Source: an uncultured Clostridia bacterium
GTDB taxonomy: Bacteria > Bacillota > Clostridia > UBA1212 > UBA1255
Length of the DNA stretch: 43,816 bases
Assembly: GCA_947625435.1 (NCBI GenBank)
Contig: CANQOI010000014.1
Location: 1-43,816 of the forward strand
Reading direction: 5' to 3'
Each line of letters starts with the position of its first letter. Position 1 is the stretch's first letter. The notes under the pieces are model-generated. The model was given only the letters and a program-made list of their open reading frames with translations, ran no database searches and had not been told where the DNA came from. Shown piece after piece: positions 16,960 through 25,696 of this stretch. Made by a program: the position numbers and the translations under genes.

Positions 16960-17853
16960 ATGGCTAAACAACAGATTAAGGCTAAGAAAAAGCTTGCCCA
17001 TAAGCGCACATTAGGCAGTATTATTTCCTTTGAAAGGAGAAAGACGATTGAAGGCTGGGGTTTCGCTCTCCCGTGGCTTATAGGTTTTGTGATGTTTACA
17101 CTCATACCGCTTGTATTGTCTATCAGGATCAGCTTCTTTATCACGCAGCTGACGGACCTGTATGGCTTTGAAGGCCACAGTCAGTGGGTCGGATTCCAGA
17201 ATTACAAGGATATCATTCAGGATCCGAGCGTAGGCGAGGCCGTGTTCAATTCGTTTGCCAATGCATTGTACCAGGTTCCCATAATTGTCTTCTTCGCGCT
17301 TTTTGTTGCTGTTCTTCTGAAACAGAAGTTCCCGGGCAGAGTATACTTCAGGGTCATATTCTTTATACCGGTAATACTCGCGGGTGTCATAATGAGCTAT
17401 CTGTTCAATGACGGCGTCGGAAGCGTAAATGTTTTCGGAAGCATTGTGAGCAACAGCTCCGGATGGATGGGCAACATTCTCGGAGGCAGATTGACACAGT
17501 ATATAGGAAATATAATGTGGAGCAGCAGTGTTGAGATACTTATTTTCCTTGCAGCCCTTCAGAGCGTTCCCGATATACTTTATGAGGTTGTTGAACTGGA
17601 CGGCGCCTCCGCATGGGAATCATTCTGGCATGTAACCCTGCCTTACATATCACCGTTCGTGATACTTAATTTTGTATATGCGCTCGTCGATTCGTTTGTG
17701 AAATATGACAATCCTATAATGAGTATGATGAAACAGATGACTGATACAGGTACGAAATACGGTATGGCATCGGCTCTGAGCTGGATGTATATGCTCATGT
17801 CGCTTCTTACGATACTGATATTCATACTTCTTACGAGGAGGTGGCTCAGATGA
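16960..17853 (+). CDS. Sugar ABC transporter permease, MalF/UgpA type (importer 2)
   Basis: A 297-residue permease with about six membrane helices. The EAA-type loop is EVVELDGASAWESFWHVTLP, typical of CUT1 importers. GGGAGG precedes ATG 16960, three bases after the DUF5696-like gene. Its last codons overlap the ATG of the next permease (ATGA). It is not a recent copy of the 10406 permease: the two differ over most of their length, so this is a second, distinct importer in the same operon. Confidence 0.9.
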   Translation: MAKQQIKAKKKLAHKRTLGSIISFERRKTIEGWGFALPWLIGFVMFTLIPLVLSIRISFFITQLTDLYGFEGHSQWVGFQNYKDIIQDPSVGEAVFNSFANALYQVPIIVFFALFVAVLLKQKFPGRVYFRVIFFIPVILAGVIMSYLFNDGVGSVNVFGSIVSNSSGWMGNILGGRLTQYIGNIMWSSSVEILIFLAALQSVPDILYEVVELDGASAWESFWHVTLPYISPFVILNFVYALVDSFVKYDNPIMSMMKQMTDTGTKYGMASALSWMYMLMSLLTILIFILLTRRWLR

Positions 17854-18818
17854 CTAATGCGATACGCAGAACAGTGGATTTTGTGCAGCGCTATATTGAC
17901 AGATACCGCAATTTGGGCTATAAGGCAAAGAAAAAGATACGCTTTATAATAGGAAGGATATTCCTGTATTATGTGCTGATAGAGCTCGCATATCTGTTCC
18001 TGCTGCCGTTCATATACATTCTGACAACGTCTATGATGTCTTACCAGGACTATCTGGATCCTACCGTCGAGTGGATACCGACTGCTTTTGAATGGAAGAA
18101 TTTCAAGGATGCGTGGATAGGGCTGAATTATCCGAGAGCGTTCCTTAATTCGCTTGTCACTTCATTGGGAAGCGCTTTGTTGCAGGCGGTATCGTGCGCG
18201 ATAATCGGTTACGCTCTGGGAAGATTCCGTTTCAAAGGCAAGACATTGCTGTTTGTTTTAGTCATACTTGTACTGCTCATACCGCCTCAGACGACCATAC
18301 TTTCTACTTACGGTGTGTGGGCAACGTTCAGCATGACAAATACGTATTTTCCTATACTGGTGCCGGCTCTGTTCGGTCTGGGACTAAGAGGAGCCTTGTT
18401 CGCGCTGATATATATGTACTTCTTCCAGCGTGTGCCGGATGCAATGGATGATGCCGCGCGTATAGACGGTGCCGGTCCGTTCAGAGTATTTATACAGATA
18501 ATGCTCCCTCTTGTTAAGTCGGCCATTTCAATAGTGTTCATATTCTCTTTTGTGTGGCATTGGAACGACAATTACGAGGCGCCTACGTATATGTATAATC
18601 AGGAAATGCTCACGCTTCAGCCGAAGTTGGAGAAAATACAGCAGTACTATTCCGAAGCTTTGGGGTATTCCGGTGAAGCGAGTGACTTTGAAAAGGCCAT
18701 GACCGAGCCTATGCTCTTCGCAGGATGTCTCCTCACGCTGCTGCCCGTGCTGATAGTCTATATAGCAGGACAGAATAAGCTTGCGTCGGGTATCGAGCGT
18801 CTTGGCGTTATAGAATAA
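17850..18818 (+). CDS. Sugar ABC transporter permease, MalG/UgpE type (importer 2)
   Basis: A 322-residue permease with about six membrane helices and the EAA-type loop DAARIDGAGPFRVFIQIMLP. A GTG three codons upstream is in frame but touches the ribosome site; AGGAGG (17836-17841) lies eight bases before ATG 17850, which also overlaps the previous stop as ATGA, so I chose the ATG. Residues about 240-280 between the last helices are longer than usual (QYYSEALGYSGEASDFEKAM). It pairs with the preceding permease; a lipoprotein binding protein follows 14 bases later. Confidence 0.9.
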   Translation: MTNAIRRTVDFVQRYIDRYRNLGYKAKKKIRFIIGRIFLYYVLIELAYLFLLPFIYILTTSMMSYQDYLDPTVEWIPTAFEWKNFKDAWIGLNYPRAFLNSLVTSLGSALLQAVSCAIIGYALGRFRFKGKTLLFVLVILVLLIPPQTTILSTYGVWATFSMTNTYFPILVPALFGLGLRGALFALIYMYFFQRVPDAMDDAARIDGAGPFRVFIQIMLPLVKSAISIVFIFSFVWHWNDNYEAPTYMYNQEMLTLQPKLEKIQQYYSEALGYSGEASDFEKAMTEPMLFAGCLLTLLPVLIVYIAGQNKLASGIERLGVIE

Positions 18819-18832
18819 CGGAGGTTGTTTCT

Positions 18833-20332
18833 ATGTTAAGTAAATTGCGCAAAACCGCTGTATGCATGATCTCGCTTGTTATCGCTTTTTCCATTGTGGG
18901 GTGCAGCGGAAGCAAGAAGCAGAATGACAGCGGGTCAGGTTCTGCGGTGAACTATATTCCGGAAGATCTTGCAGGCAATCTTGTGCTTTCCGGATATTCC
19001 AATTATGAAAATGACAACGATCTGTTCTTCTTTGCTCAGGCATTCGCCCTTCAGTATCCGAGCGTCGACGTTCAGATAGATAACGGATATTCGTACGATG
19101 AGTATATAGAAACGCTTGACGATAGGATCATGAGCGGAGATATAGGCGATGTGATCGTCATACCTTCAAGCAAGGTCGCGGAGTACGCGGAGAAGGGTTG
19201 GATACTTGACCTCAGTGAAGATGCCTACGGCGTGATAGATTATACGGCAACGAGCTATAAACGCCTTTATCCGTCCGCCATATTTATGGAAGCGGCCTAT
19301 TCCGCCGCGATGTATGACGGAAGGTTCTATATGTGTCCGACGGAATACCTTAATCAAGCCGTCATACTGAATCTCGATATGCTTGATAAGGCGGGGATCG
19401 AGAATCCGGTTCCTAAAGACGACTGGACATGGGACGATCTGATCTCGTATGCCGAGGCTCTTTCGGAGCACGGCTGTGAAACTCCTGTCCTGATGAATTA
19501 TTCCGATTATTCGATTTGGGGCACATTTGCCAGAGGCTTCGGAGGAAATCTCTACAGCGACGTTGATTTCGCATCGAAAAATGTCGAGCTGGATCTGACA
19601 GACCCTAATGTAATAGAAGGCTTTAAATATCTCGCCGACAATTTTCTGAGAACGGGGTATGCGTCCGAAAAGCAGACAAAGGATGTATCGGCCGACGAGC
19701 TTTCAAAATACGGGATAATAATCGCGGATCATGCCGATGTGGTCAGATGGCAGAAGGCTCTGTCTGAGAGTACGGATGAAGGCGGCTTCAATTGGGAATT
19801 CGCCCATATGCCGGGATTCAAGGGAACAGACGAGAACGGCAAGGAGATCGTTATTAAAAATATAGGAGTCGAGGCACTGGGGCTTGCGGTCATAAATCAT
19901 GATGTTGTGGATGCTTTGAGCGGCAGCGGCGCCGATGATATAGAAATGACGGATGAAGAACGCCAGGAGGCTGAAGAAAACAGAAAGAGCACAATAAAAA
20001 ATGCCAAGACGCTTGCCCTGTATGCGATGGTCGAGGATGCGGCCGTTGCTTACTGCGGGAGCGGAGGATACAAAGTACCGGCTCTCAAATCGGCTAACCT
20101 GATGAAATTCTGGCGTGAATATCCTCTGTCCGGTAAGAACACATCTGTTTTCTCACTGTATTCGGCTTCGGATTATCCGGCGGTCATCACATCGTTTATG
20201 TCATGGAGCGCGTCAGGTGAGATCACGGACAATATTGCGGAAATATTTAATAAATATGCCGCCGATACGAGTCTTGAACACATAGATGATCTTGTACAGG
20301 AGATACAGGATGCTGCCAATGCGAATCAGTAA
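18833..20332 (+). CDS. Extracellular sugar-binding lipoprotein of ABC importer (importer 2)
   Basis: A 499-residue family 1 solute-binding protein. The signal peptide ends in the lipobox IVGC with Cys24, so it is membrane-anchored by lipid. The mature part shows familiar features of this family: an N-lobe with LVLSGYSNYEND, GDIGDVIVIPSSKVAEYAEKG, then a hinge region with CPTEYLNQAVILNLDMLDKAG and DDWTWDDLISYAEAL. GGAGG lies before the ATG. It follows the second permease pair by 14 bases, and is the normal-sized counterpart of the giant binding protein that opens the operon. The ligand cannot be deduced. Confidence 0.9.
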   Translation: MLSKLRKTAVCMISLVIAFSIVGCSGSKKQNDSGSGSAVNYIPEDLAGNLVLSGYSNYENDNDLFFFAQAFALQYPSVDVQIDNGYSYDEYIETLDDRIMSGDIGDVIVIPSSKVAEYAEKGWILDLSEDAYGVIDYTATSYKRLYPSAIFMEAAYSAAMYDGRFYMCPTEYLNQAVILNLDMLDKAGIENPVPKDDWTWDDLISYAEALSEHGCETPVLMNYSDYSIWGTFARGFGGNLYSDVDFASKNVELDLTDPNVIEGFKYLADNFLRTGYASEKQTKDVSADELSKYGIIIADHADVVRWQKALSESTDEGGFNWEFAHMPGFKGTDENGKEIVIKNIGVEALGLAVINHDVVDALSGSGADDIEMTDEERQEAEENRKSTIKNAKTLALYAMVEDAAVAYCGSGGYKVPALKSANLMKFWREYPLSGKNTSVFSLYSASDYPAVITSFMSWSASGEITDNIAEIFNKYAADTSLEHIDDLVQEIQDAANANQ

Positions 20333-20352
20333 TGACGGCATCAGGGCCACTT

Positions 20353-20410
20353 TGCAAAACGTTTAATATGTTTTTAATATTTTGTAAAGTCGCATTCAAT
20401 TTGAATTGCA
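20353..20410. promoter_or_regulatory. Two dyad elements before the third binding protein
   Basis: The first element, GCAAAACGTTTAAT (20354-20367), holds an AAACGTTT palindrome and matches about 10 of 14 positions of the cre (CcpA) consensus, so it is a weak LacI-family-like site. The second is a perfect dyad ATTCAA-T-TTGAAT (20394-20406). Both lie just upstream of the promoter at 20426-20455. Carbon control would suit a sugar-binding protein, but neither site is strong. Confidence 0.3.
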
Positions 20411-20425
20411 CGATGCTTTTTAATA

Positions 20426-20455
20426 TTGACAAATGTATGCCGTGAGGAGTAATAT
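20426..20455 (+). promoter_or_regulatory. Internal sigma-A promoter for the third binding protein
   Basis: TTGACA (20426-20431) is perfect, and TAATAT (20450-20455) lies 18 bases downstream with four of six matches. The 201-base gap before the third binding-protein gene is the only large gap in the locus, which supports separate or extra transcription of that gene. Confidence 0.65.
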
Positions 20456-20533
20456 CTAAACATATCGTAATGCATACAGGTATATTTATTAAGGTAGTTG
20501 GTATTTTATTATATAACAGGAGGTTTAATGACA

Positions 20534-21889
20534 ATGAAAAAGTACTTAAAAAGTACAGCGGTGATTGTGCTTGTCATTGCAATGACGTTTGCAATGCTCG
20601 CCTGCAGTAAACCGCCGATCGTGAGTCAGGAAGAATTTGAAAACGCCGAAGAGAACGGCGTAGCTGAAGGCGATGTAATGTTTACATATTCGCCCGCTTC
20701 AATGAGTGCTGACTATAAAGCAGCCGCGGATAATTTTATTAACGCATTTGAAGCAAAATATCAGAATGTAAAGGTTGAACGCGATTACACAGCTACTTCC
20801 GATGCCAGAATAGCATCTGCGGAAATAGGAGATGTTTTCTATTTTGCCGAGGTTTCAACGTACAAGTATGCCGTTACCGACAGAGCTTTACTTCCTCTTA
20901 ACGGATTCCTTGATAATTTTGATATAGACCAGAGCGATGTTTACAGCGGTATCTACCGTCTCGGATTGGTAAACGGCCGTCTGTATTTCGTACCGAGAGA
21001 CTACAACCATGTTGTATTTATTTACAATAAGTCGGCTGTCACGGAAGCCGGTCTCAATGCGAGCGTTGTGCCTGATTGGACATGGGAAGGATTCCAGACA
21101 CTGGCTGCACAGCTCTACGATGAGAACGGAGATTATTATCCGCTCAGCTACAACATGACAGAATCTTCGAGATTTGTTCCGTTCTTTGAAGCTTACACTT
21201 CATCGAGAAGCGCATGGTGCGATACGGCTACTAAGAAGATAACATTTATAGATGATGAAGGCCTTATACTCCGCGCAGTGGGCGAGCTGCTCGACATGGC
21301 TGCACAGGGACAGGTCCTGATACCCGGCGTTAACCAGGGAGCCGACAGCTTTAAGGGCAAGCAGGCCATATTCAGCGATATCGTTTATCCTAATGTTCAG
21401 ACTTCCGGTAAAGAATTCGACAACAGGAATGTTGACTGGGATCTTATAAATATGCCTTTGTTCCAGAATCCTTCGTTCGGATGCGGCGCTTCGGGCGTTG
21501 GCGTTTTCTCAAGAACGAGAAATGTTGCAGGTGCTGCGGCTCTTGCTCTGTTCTTCCTTACACCGGAAGGCCAGCGTGCATTTAACTCAGGTAAAGGCGG
21601 TTCTGTTCCGCTTCTTAAATCACTCGATGTAGAAGGGTACAATGCATGGAAGTATCCGGACGATCCTGACTGGAGCGGAAAGAACTGGGATGCATTTGTA
21701 TATCTTGCGGATACGGCTTCTACGCCTGCACAGGTAAACTGCAGAATGCCTATAGAGGTTGCTGAGATAATAAGCAGGAATATTACTTCCATTTTGTCAC
21801 AGGATCTGAAAGGATCACAGGATTATGTAGACGGATTCAGAGCTCTTGAGACACAGTGCAATGAGACATGGTCCAAACTCAGTATTTAG
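20534..21889 (+). CDS. Extracellular sugar-binding lipoprotein (third binding protein)
   Basis: A 451-residue family 1 solute-binding lipoprotein with lipobox MLAC (Cys24). Family-typical segments include VMFTYSPASMSADYKAAADNF, RDYNHVVFIYNKSAVTEAGL, VPDWTWEGFQTLAAQLYD and ALALFFLTPEGQRAFNSG. The start is ambiguous: AGGAGG (20518-20523) lies 4 bases before ATG 20528 and 10 before ATG 20534; I chose the second. It ends with a double stop (TAG TAA). It has its own promoter yet shares the locus terminator, so it may be made in excess over the permeases, as is common for binding proteins. Whether it serves importer 1 or 2 cannot be read from the sequence. Confidence 0.88.
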   Translation: MKKYLKSTAVIVLVIAMTFAMLACSKPPIVSQEEFENAEENGVAEGDVMFTYSPASMSADYKAAADNFINAFEAKYQNVKVERDYTATSDARIASAEIGDVFYFAEVSTYKYAVTDRALLPLNGFLDNFDIDQSDVYSGIYRLGLVNGRLYFVPRDYNHVVFIYNKSAVTEAGLNASVVPDWTWEGFQTLAAQLYDENGDYYPLSYNMTESSRFVPFFEAYTSSRSAWCDTATKKITFIDDEGLILRAVGELLDMAAQGQVLIPGVNQGADSFKGKQAIFSDIVYPNVQTSGKEFDNRNVDWDLINMPLFQNPSFGCGASGVGVFSRTRNVAGAAALALFFLTPEGQRAFNSGKGGSVPLLKSLDVEGYNAWKYPDDPDWSGKNWDAFVYLADTASTPAQVNCRMPIEVAEIISRNITSILSQDLKGSQDYVDGFRALETQCNETWSKLSI

Positions 21890-21916
21890 TAACGCATCGA
21901 TCTTGTGTCAGTAATC

Positions 21917-21954
21917 TTATCCCGCGCAGACATTGTACTGCGCGGGATAATTTT
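21917..21954 (+). terminator. Rho-independent terminator of the transporter operon
   Basis: A perfect 13-bp GC-rich stem (21917-21929 with 21938-21950) with an 8-base loop is followed by TTTT. It lies 28 bases behind the last binding-protein stop and immediately next to the end of the convergent YlbJ-like gene. It could also hinder read-through from that side, although the minus-strand tail has no T run. Confidence 0.92.
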
Positions 21955-22922
21955 CATAAGAAAATAAGTAAAAAGCACATAATGAGCGGCGACATGACAG
22001 ACTGCAATATTTTACCTATCAAATAGTACCGGATCCGAACATTTCCGGATGCGAGTATACCGCATACCTGCATATGTACACTGCATCCCGACCATGCAGC
22101 GGCGGCGGATATGAGCATACATTTTAAACCGAAAGACAGACTGACGGCAGTGTGTGTGAGCGCTGAAAGTCCGCCGGTCATTTCGAGAAAAGAATATATG
22201 AGAGAGCGCGGCAGACTGCCGATATGAGGCACAAGCTTTACAAGTGATGATAAGGAAGCAAAAAAAATGATCACCGCGCCCACATAAAGTGCCGTATTCA
22301 CGGAATTCATTATTGCTGAGGGAATGTCAGTGATATGAAACGACGCAGAGCTTTGGGCACCCGCACCGGAAGGTGAAATGCCGCTTGAACTGCAGCTTGC
22401 GCGGGGACTCGCACGGCTCATGAGTATGCCGCATAATAAAGCCGATATGACAGCAGATAGCCATATGAGAAGTCCGACTTTTACGCTTCCGAGATATGAA
22501 CTGCCCACAACAGATGCCATGAAGACAGGTCCGACGTTGTTTGTAAAAGCCGAAAGCCGCGCGGCTTCTTCATCGGAAATATAGCCGGATGTTTTGAGAT
22601 CGCATGTTATCCTGGCACCTATCGGGAAACCGCATATAAGGCCTAATATGACCGCTGCGCCGCATGCGGCGGGAAGTTTAAAGAGCTTTGCCGTCAATTG
22701 TTTTACGGGGGAGCATAAGCGCTCCGCCGCGCCGCTTGACACGATCAGTGAAGAAAGTATATAGAACGGGAGCATCACGGGCAGAACAGAGGAAAGAAAT
22801 ATGTCCAGAGCGTGTCTTGCCTCCGGAGCGCATGTGCCGCTGAAGACAACAAAAAGTATTATGAGTATAAAAGAAAATAAGCATAAAGCTGTAGATATCA
22901 GCATTCGCGGAGCCCGGCCCAT
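21954..22922 (-). CDS. ylbJ: YlbJ-like sporulation integral membrane protein
   Basis: A 322-residue polytopic membrane protein with about eight hydrophobic segments and a nucleoside-recognition (Gate) domain. GLICGFPIGARIT followed by EEAARLSAFTNNVGPVFM matches the YlbJ/SpmA-type signature of sporulation membrane proteins. YlbJ is needed for sporulation in Bacillus, so this hints at a spore-forming organism or ancestor. No clear ribosome-binding site precedes ATG 22922; an in-frame ATG at 22904 is an alternative, also without one. It is a single gene, convergent with the transporter locus and divergent from the next run. Confidence 0.75.
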   Translation of the reverse strand: MGRAPRMLISTALCLFSFILIILFVVFSGTCAPEARHALDIFLSSVLPVMLPFYILSSLIVSSGAAERLCSPVKQLTAKLFKLPAACGAAVILGLICGFPIGARITCDLKTSGYISDEEAARLSAFTNNVGPVFMASVVGSSYLGSVKVGLLIWLSAVISALLCGILMSRASPRASCSSSGISPSGAGAQSSASFHITDIPSAIMNSVNTALYVGAVIIFFASLSSLVKLVPHIGSLPRSLIYSFLEMTGGLSALTHTAVSLSFGLKCMLISAAAAWSGCSVHMQVCGILASGNVRIRYYLIGKILQSVMSPLIMCFLLIFL

Positions 22923-22929
22923 ATATCGG

Positions 22930-22959
22930 CGTTTACGATAATTCTATGCGCAGTAAACG
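22930..22959. promoter_or_regulatory. Inverted repeat upstream of ylbJ (possible operator)
   Basis: CGTTTAC (22930-22936) is repeated inverted as GTAAACG (22953-22959), with centres 23 bases apart, about two helical turns. It sits 8 bases upstream of the ylbJ start on the minus strand. A dimeric regulator site is possible; no sigma-factor consensus was assigned to this gene. Confidence 0.3.
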
Positions 22960-23006
22960 TAAATATAACATAAAATAACGCCGGGACAGCACATACAAAA
23001 GTAAGT

Positions 23007-23035
23007 TTGTGTTTTGGCAATTTTCATTGTATAAT
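23007..23035 (+). promoter_or_regulatory. Candidate sigma-A promoter for the 23076 gene run
   Basis: A perfect TATAAT (23030-23035) lies 17 bases after TTGTGT (23007-23012), which matches the -35 at its first three bases only. The predicted start, near 23042, supports translation from ATG 23076 rather than from codons further upstream. Confidence 0.55.
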
Positions 23036-23075
23036 TTATCGGAAATACAGATCTTGTGAGTGGGTAAGACAGCGT

Positions 23076-24593
23076 ATGCATCACGGCGTGGGAAAGACTT
23101 ATATCAAAAGAGAACGCAAATGGAATATAATATGCACACTGGCGGTGCTGCTTGTAATGGCGGTAGTCATAGGCATTTTTGAACTGCTGCCCGGAGATTC
23201 GCCCGAGCTCGGTTATTCCGAAATGAACGGACTCGGCCGATCATTCATGTACCCCTTTGTTTTCACGGACTCAAGAGACGATCTGTATGTTATGAAGGAT
23301 GATATGTCAGTAACGGCCGTTGATGACAGCGTTTCTTCACCCGTGTATGACATACTGAACGATGATGTATATTATATAAAAGACAATTCACTGTACGAAT
23401 ATTCGCTCAAATCAAACGACAGAACGGTGCTTGATGAAAATACGGTTGAATTCAGCCTGCTCGGCAACAGGAGAGCGATAATATGCAAGAGCGGCAGCGG
23501 CGTGCTGAAGATCTACATGTTTAAGGGGAACCGAACGGAGCGCCTTACAGATACAGATGAAAATACAGCCGGAGTACATTCGTACTGCGTATCGGACGAG
23601 GGAGTATTGTTCTCGGACGGAGCAAGGCTTATGTATGCCGATTATCTCGGGCGCACAAAGGAAATAAGCGGGTCGCTCAATGCGTCAAGGAAATTTTATA
23701 TATCGGATGACGGAAACCTCATATGCTATTATGAAGACAACACAATGTATATAAAAGATTCCGACGGTGAAACAAAATACAGAGGCGAAAACGTAGGACC
23801 GGTACTGTACCAGCAGAGTCCCGTATTCATTTCACCCTCAACATCGGAGCGTGAGAGCGGAGACGGCGTGCCGCTCAGGTATTTTATAAAGGATATAGGC
23901 ACGTCCGGTGAAAATACGGTGGGCACTCTGCAGTATTTCACGGGAGAGGAAATGAAAACAGTCGCCGAAAATGTGTATAAAGTCATATATTACTCGCGTG
24001 ACGACGATTTTATACTGTATTCGGTGCCGGACGGAAGCGGAATGACCGTATATATGTCGACGGGCGGCAGGACGCCTGTAAGGCAGATACAGTGCGGGAC
24101 GGATTATAATTTCATATTTGACGACAGGACAAACTATCTGTACTATCAGGACAGTGATTCGGCGCTTTACAGATATGACATATACGATGTCAATGTAAAG
24201 ACTGTAAAAGTGGCGGACAGCTCGGGAAATATTTTTGACTACTACAACAGACCCTTCGTGGTGTATGAAGATGCCGTGAGCGATGAAATATATATTGTCC
24301 TCAAGGATAAAATAGAAAGGATAAATTCAAAAGCGGAAATGCGCCTTTACGGCAGAAACAGCGACACGTATCTGCTGTGCAGGCAGAATGCGGACGGCAA
24401 TATGACGATCGATTACGTGAGCGGCGACAGACTTACGAGAATAGCCGGCGACGCAGGCGCTTCTGTATTTTTTGACAGAGATATAGAAAATATCATATAT
24501 AACGAAAATGACTCACTGTATGTCTGGAGGAACGGGATCAGCACAAATGCGGGGAATTACCGCAATATAAAAGCAACGGATGTAATAAAATGA
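23076..24593 (+). CDS. Membrane-anchored beta-propeller-like protein of unknown function
   Basis: A 505-residue protein with a basic N-terminus, one transmembrane helix (about 20-38) and a large extracellular part built of repeated short beta strands. Segments such as DDVYYIKDNSLYEYSLKSNDR, NLICYYEDNTMYIKDSDG and NYLYYQDSDSALYRYDIYD recur with a YY/LY-x-D pattern that suggests a TolB- or DUF5050-like beta-propeller. I recognise no catalytic motif. ATG 23076 was chosen because the promoter -10 lies at 23030-23035; the ribosome site is weak. The stop overlaps the start of the leucine-rich-repeat lipoprotein (ATGA), so the two surface proteins are probably made together. Confidence 0.65.
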   Translation: MHHGVGKTYIKRERKWNIICTLAVLLVMAVVIGIFELLPGDSPELGYSEMNGLGRSFMYPFVFTDSRDDLYVMKDDMSVTAVDDSVSSPVYDILNDDVYYIKDNSLYEYSLKSNDRTVLDENTVEFSLLGNRRAIICKSGSGVLKIYMFKGNRTERLTDTDENTAGVHSYCVSDEGVLFSDGARLMYADYLGRTKEISGSLNASRKFYISDDGNLICYYEDNTMYIKDSDGETKYRGENVGPVLYQQSPVFISPSTSERESGDGVPLRYFIKDIGTSGENTVGTLQYFTGEEMKTVAENVYKVIYYSRDDDFILYSVPDGSGMTVYMSTGGRTPVRQIQCGTDYNFIFDDRTNYLYYQDSDSALYRYDIYDVNVKTVKVADSSGNIFDYYNRPFVVYEDAVSDEIYIVLKDKIERINSKAEMRLYGRNSDTYLLCRQNADGNMTIDYVSGDRLTRIAGDAGASVFFDRDIENIIYNENDSLYVWRNGISTNAGNYRNIKATDVIK

Positions 24594-25687
24594 AAAAGCG
24601 TGTATTTCGTGTACAGAGCAAAATAAAATATGCGGTATGCGTGCTCGCCCTGCTTGTGTCGGCGGGATATTTTACGGGATGCAGAGACGGATTTTCGGCA
24701 AAGCCTCCCGTACTGAAGCCTCCTACGCCGAACATAGATACAGTGACAACGCCGGGAAGCGATAACGAAAATATAAATACACCCGACCCGGAGCTCGAGA
24801 TACATTTTAACGATATAAATCTTGAAAATGCAGTGAGGACGAAAATAGGGAAGAGCATGGGCGTCATAACGCGTTCGGACGTTGAGGATATAAAGGCGCT
24901 GTCCGCAAGAGTACAGGGTATCACGAACATAGACGCGCTTTCGTATTTCGTAAATCTCGAAGAGCTCGATCTTACCGGAAACAGGATAACGGATTTTTCG
25001 CCGCTCTCGCAGCTCACGTCCCTGAAGAAACTGAATATATCCAAAAATTACAACGTAGTTTCGGGCGCCTCCGGCGCAAGCGGTCTCGATATATCATTCC
25101 TTAAAACACTGCTGCTGCTTGAAGAACTGGACGCTTCGGACAACATGCTCTCCGACATAACGCCTGTTTCGTATCTGGTATCACTAAAAAAACTCACGCT
25201 CAGCAGAAACAGGATAACAGACATAATGCCCATAGCATCGTGCAGAGCGCTAACATATATTGACCTGTCATATAATTACGGCATAAATGCGGACAATACA
25301 GAGCGCGGCATATCGGATCTGTCGCCTCTTTTTCAGTGCACGGAGCTGACACAGCTCATAGCGAGCCACAATCTGATAAGCCGCACGGAGGGCATAGAGG
25401 CACTCGGAAATCTCGTGTACATAGATCTGGAAGACAATTATGTCGATTCGCTGGAGAGTCTGGCAAAGGTAAGTCGGCTTGAAACACTGCTCATGCACGG
25501 GAACAGTCTCCTCAGCATCGATCCGCTCACGGACAATAAAACGGTGTCGGTGCTCGATGTGTCGCTGAATATGATATCCGATTTTACGCCTATAAGGACA
25601 ATGAGCGCACTCGAAAAGCTTGTATGGGAGCAGAACAACATAAAGGATTATACGCCCATAGACGAATTTGTCGCCGCACACCCGTAG
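24590..25687 (+). CDS. Leucine-rich-repeat lipoprotein, internalin-like
   Basis: A 365-residue secreted protein. The signal peptide ends in FTGC (Cys31), a probable lipobox. A Pro/Thr-rich linker precedes a cap with INLENAVRTKIGKSMGVI, typical of internalin-like LRR proteins, and then about nine repeats of the 21-22-residue type (NLEELDLTGNRITDFSPLSQL, SLKKLTLSRNRITDIMPIAS, ALEKLVWEQNNIKDYTPID). Such proteins bind other proteins; the partner is unknown, though its translationally coupled neighbour is a candidate. It is followed 9 bases later by maf behind GGAGG, so an accessory pair leads into a housekeeping run. Confidence 0.85.
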   Translation: MKKRVFRVQSKIKYAVCVLALLVSAGYFTGCRDGFSAKPPVLKPPTPNIDTVTTPGSDNENINTPDPELEIHFNDINLENAVRTKIGKSMGVITRSDVEDIKALSARVQGITNIDALSYFVNLEELDLTGNRITDFSPLSQLTSLKKLNISKNYNVVSGASGASGLDISFLKTLLLLEELDASDNMLSDITPVSYLVSLKKLTLSRNRITDIMPIASCRALTYIDLSYNYGINADNTERGISDLSPLFQCTELTQLIASHNLISRTEGIEALGNLVYIDLEDNYVDSLESLAKVSRLETLLMHGNSLLSIDPLTDNKTVSVLDVSLNMISDFTPIRTMSALEKLVWEQNNIKDYTPIDEFVAAHP

Positions 25688-25696
25688 GAGGTATAT

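Noticed and set aside
10391-18833. Recent duplication of one permease pair into the other
   Set aside because: The two MalF-like and the two MalG-like proteins differ across most of their length, with only family motifs in common, so they are distinct importers and not recent copies.
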